Below, one piece after another: positions 46,572-46,946 of a DNA stretch of 46,946 bases. Origin of the DNA: Betaproteobacteria bacterium (GTDB lineage Bacteria; Pseudomonadota; Gammaproteobacteria; Burkholderiales; Burkholderiaceae_C); assembly GCA_025356445.1 (NCBI GenBank), contig JANXSZ010000069.1, positions 1 to 46,946 of the forward strand. The letters run 5' to 3'. Numbering within the stretch: the stretch's first letter is position 1; every line of letters starts with the position of its first letter. The notes under the pieces were generated by a model, which was given only the letters and a program-made list of their open reading frames with translations, did not search any database and was not told where the DNA came from. The position numbers were made by a program, and so were the translations under genes.

Positions 46572-46946
46572 ATGAAACATATAACTAAAAGAGCTCTAGT
46601 TCTTGCAGCTCTTGCAACGCTACAGTTTTCGGTAGCTGCGCAGACACGATGCACACTAGACGGTTTCGGAGGTCAAAGGTGCACAGACAGTAACGGCAAC
46701 ACAACTCGTATTACCCCCGATGGGTTTGGAGGCAGTCGCATCACTAAGCCGGATGGCGAAACTACTCGTGTAACCCCGGATGGGTTTGGAGGCAGTCGCA
46801 TAACGCAGCCCGACGGGAACACCAAAAGGCAAACTCCTGACGGATTTGGTGGTTCCCGTGTAACGGATTCCAATGGGGAGACAACGCGGATTACTCCTGA
46901 TGGATTTGGTGGTTCACGAATCACAAAACCCGATGGTACGGTTGTA
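46572..46946 (+). CDS. secreted protein with tandem 20-residue TPDGFGGSR repeats (partial)
   Basis: Open from ATG 46572 to the window end (125 codons, no stop), so it is cut off at its C-terminus. A signal peptide (KRALVLAALATLQFSVAAQ, cleavage after AAQ or before it) is followed by one diverged unit with two cysteines (CTLDGFGGQRCTDSNGNTTR) and then perfect-register 20-residue units of the form TPDGFGGSR-(I/V)-T-x2-(D/N)-G-x-T-x-R; four and a part are seen. A G-run ends 4 bases before the ATG as a possible ribosome site. I do not recognise a family with a known role. The repeats are hydrophilic and glycine-rich, suggesting an extended beta or surface-exposed structure. It lies on the right of the att-like fragment and so is probably element cargo. 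Confidence 0.8.
   Translation, partial: MKHITKRALVLAALATLQFSVAAQTRCTLDGFGGQRCTDSNGNTTRITPDGFGGSRITKPDGETTRVTPDGFGGSRITQPDGNTKRQTPDGFGGSRVTDSNGETTRITPDGFGGSRITKPDGTVV
46653..46946 (+). repeat. 60-bp tandem repeats coding for the 20-residue units
   Basis: Units begin at 46653, 46713, 46773, 46833 and 46893 (last one cut by the window end). Units 2 and 3 share the string GATGGGTTTGGAGGCAGTCG; units 4 and 5 instead use GGATTTGGTGGTTC with other codons. Protein sequence is better kept than DNA, so selection acts on the protein, with two more recent duplications. Confidence 0.85.

Noticed and set aside
46673-46924. Minus-strand open frame across the 60-bp repeats
   Set aside because: It is the mirror of the plus-strand repeat gene, which has a signal peptide and a start; a repeated frame without stops stays open on both strands.
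46653-46946. CRISPR array
   Set aside because: The repeats are directly adjacent 60-bp coding units without unique spacers.

Overview
The window looks like chromosome of a betaproteobacterium of the order Burkholderiales, most likely Comamonadaceae (Rhodoferax-like). The basis is protein resemblance and gene order (ispE - tRNA-Gln - prs - rplY - pth; ftsY beside an M16 peptidase pair with rsmD and coaD; pilB-pilC-pilD-coaE-zapD-yacG; argJ-secA-M23-DUF721), judged from memory without a database search. Coding density is high and no gap between genes exceeds about 260 bases.

Left edge, 1-3266: the end of an integrated mobile element. It holds a D5/P4-type SF3 helicase-primase (possibly cut by the window edge), an unknown protein, a small phage-family protein and a protein with an AlpA/MerR-like DNA-binding domain. 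The element abuts the 5' half of a CAU-anticodon tRNA (Ile2 or Met, 3228-3266), broken in the anticodon loop.

Core part 1, 3318-18722: hrcA diverges from nadK-recN-rapZ. Facing them is mutM - dynamin-like GTPase - mutY on the minus strand. Then a TPR protein, lolB and ispE overlap as an operon, followed by tRNA-Gln(TTG), prs, rplY (clear terminator), pth, a small DUF4124-like secreted protein and a YfhL-type ferredoxin on the minus strand.

Transporter block, 18741-25285: a peptide/nickel-type ABC importer (two permeases, two ATPases, binding protein) and a TTC38-like TPR protein. All are on the plus strand, wedged between the minus-strand ferredoxin and coaD genes, which suggests insertion into an ancestral coaD-ferredoxin unit.

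Core part 2, 25301-44362: coaD, rsmD and two M16 peptidases (one with, one without the zinc motif) run leftward. Divergently, ftsY, an FAD-dependent oxidoreductase, pilB, pilC, pilD, coaE, zapD and yacG run rightward. The minus-strand group mutT, DUF815 ATPase, argJ, secA and an M23 peptidase follows, with a DUF721/DciA-like gene diverging from it.

Right edge, 44359-46946: a UvrD-like helicase with an unusual P-loop is translationally coupled to the DUF721 gene and ends at a bidirectional terminator. Beyond it lies a 22-base tRNA 3'-end fragment (tRNA-Thr-like, att-site style), a possible integrase C-terminus remnant, and the start of a secreted protein made of 20-residue TPDGFGGSR tandem repeats that runs off the window. 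This looks like the start of a second integrated element. The window is therefore a conserved core segment bounded on both sides by tRNA-associated insertions.
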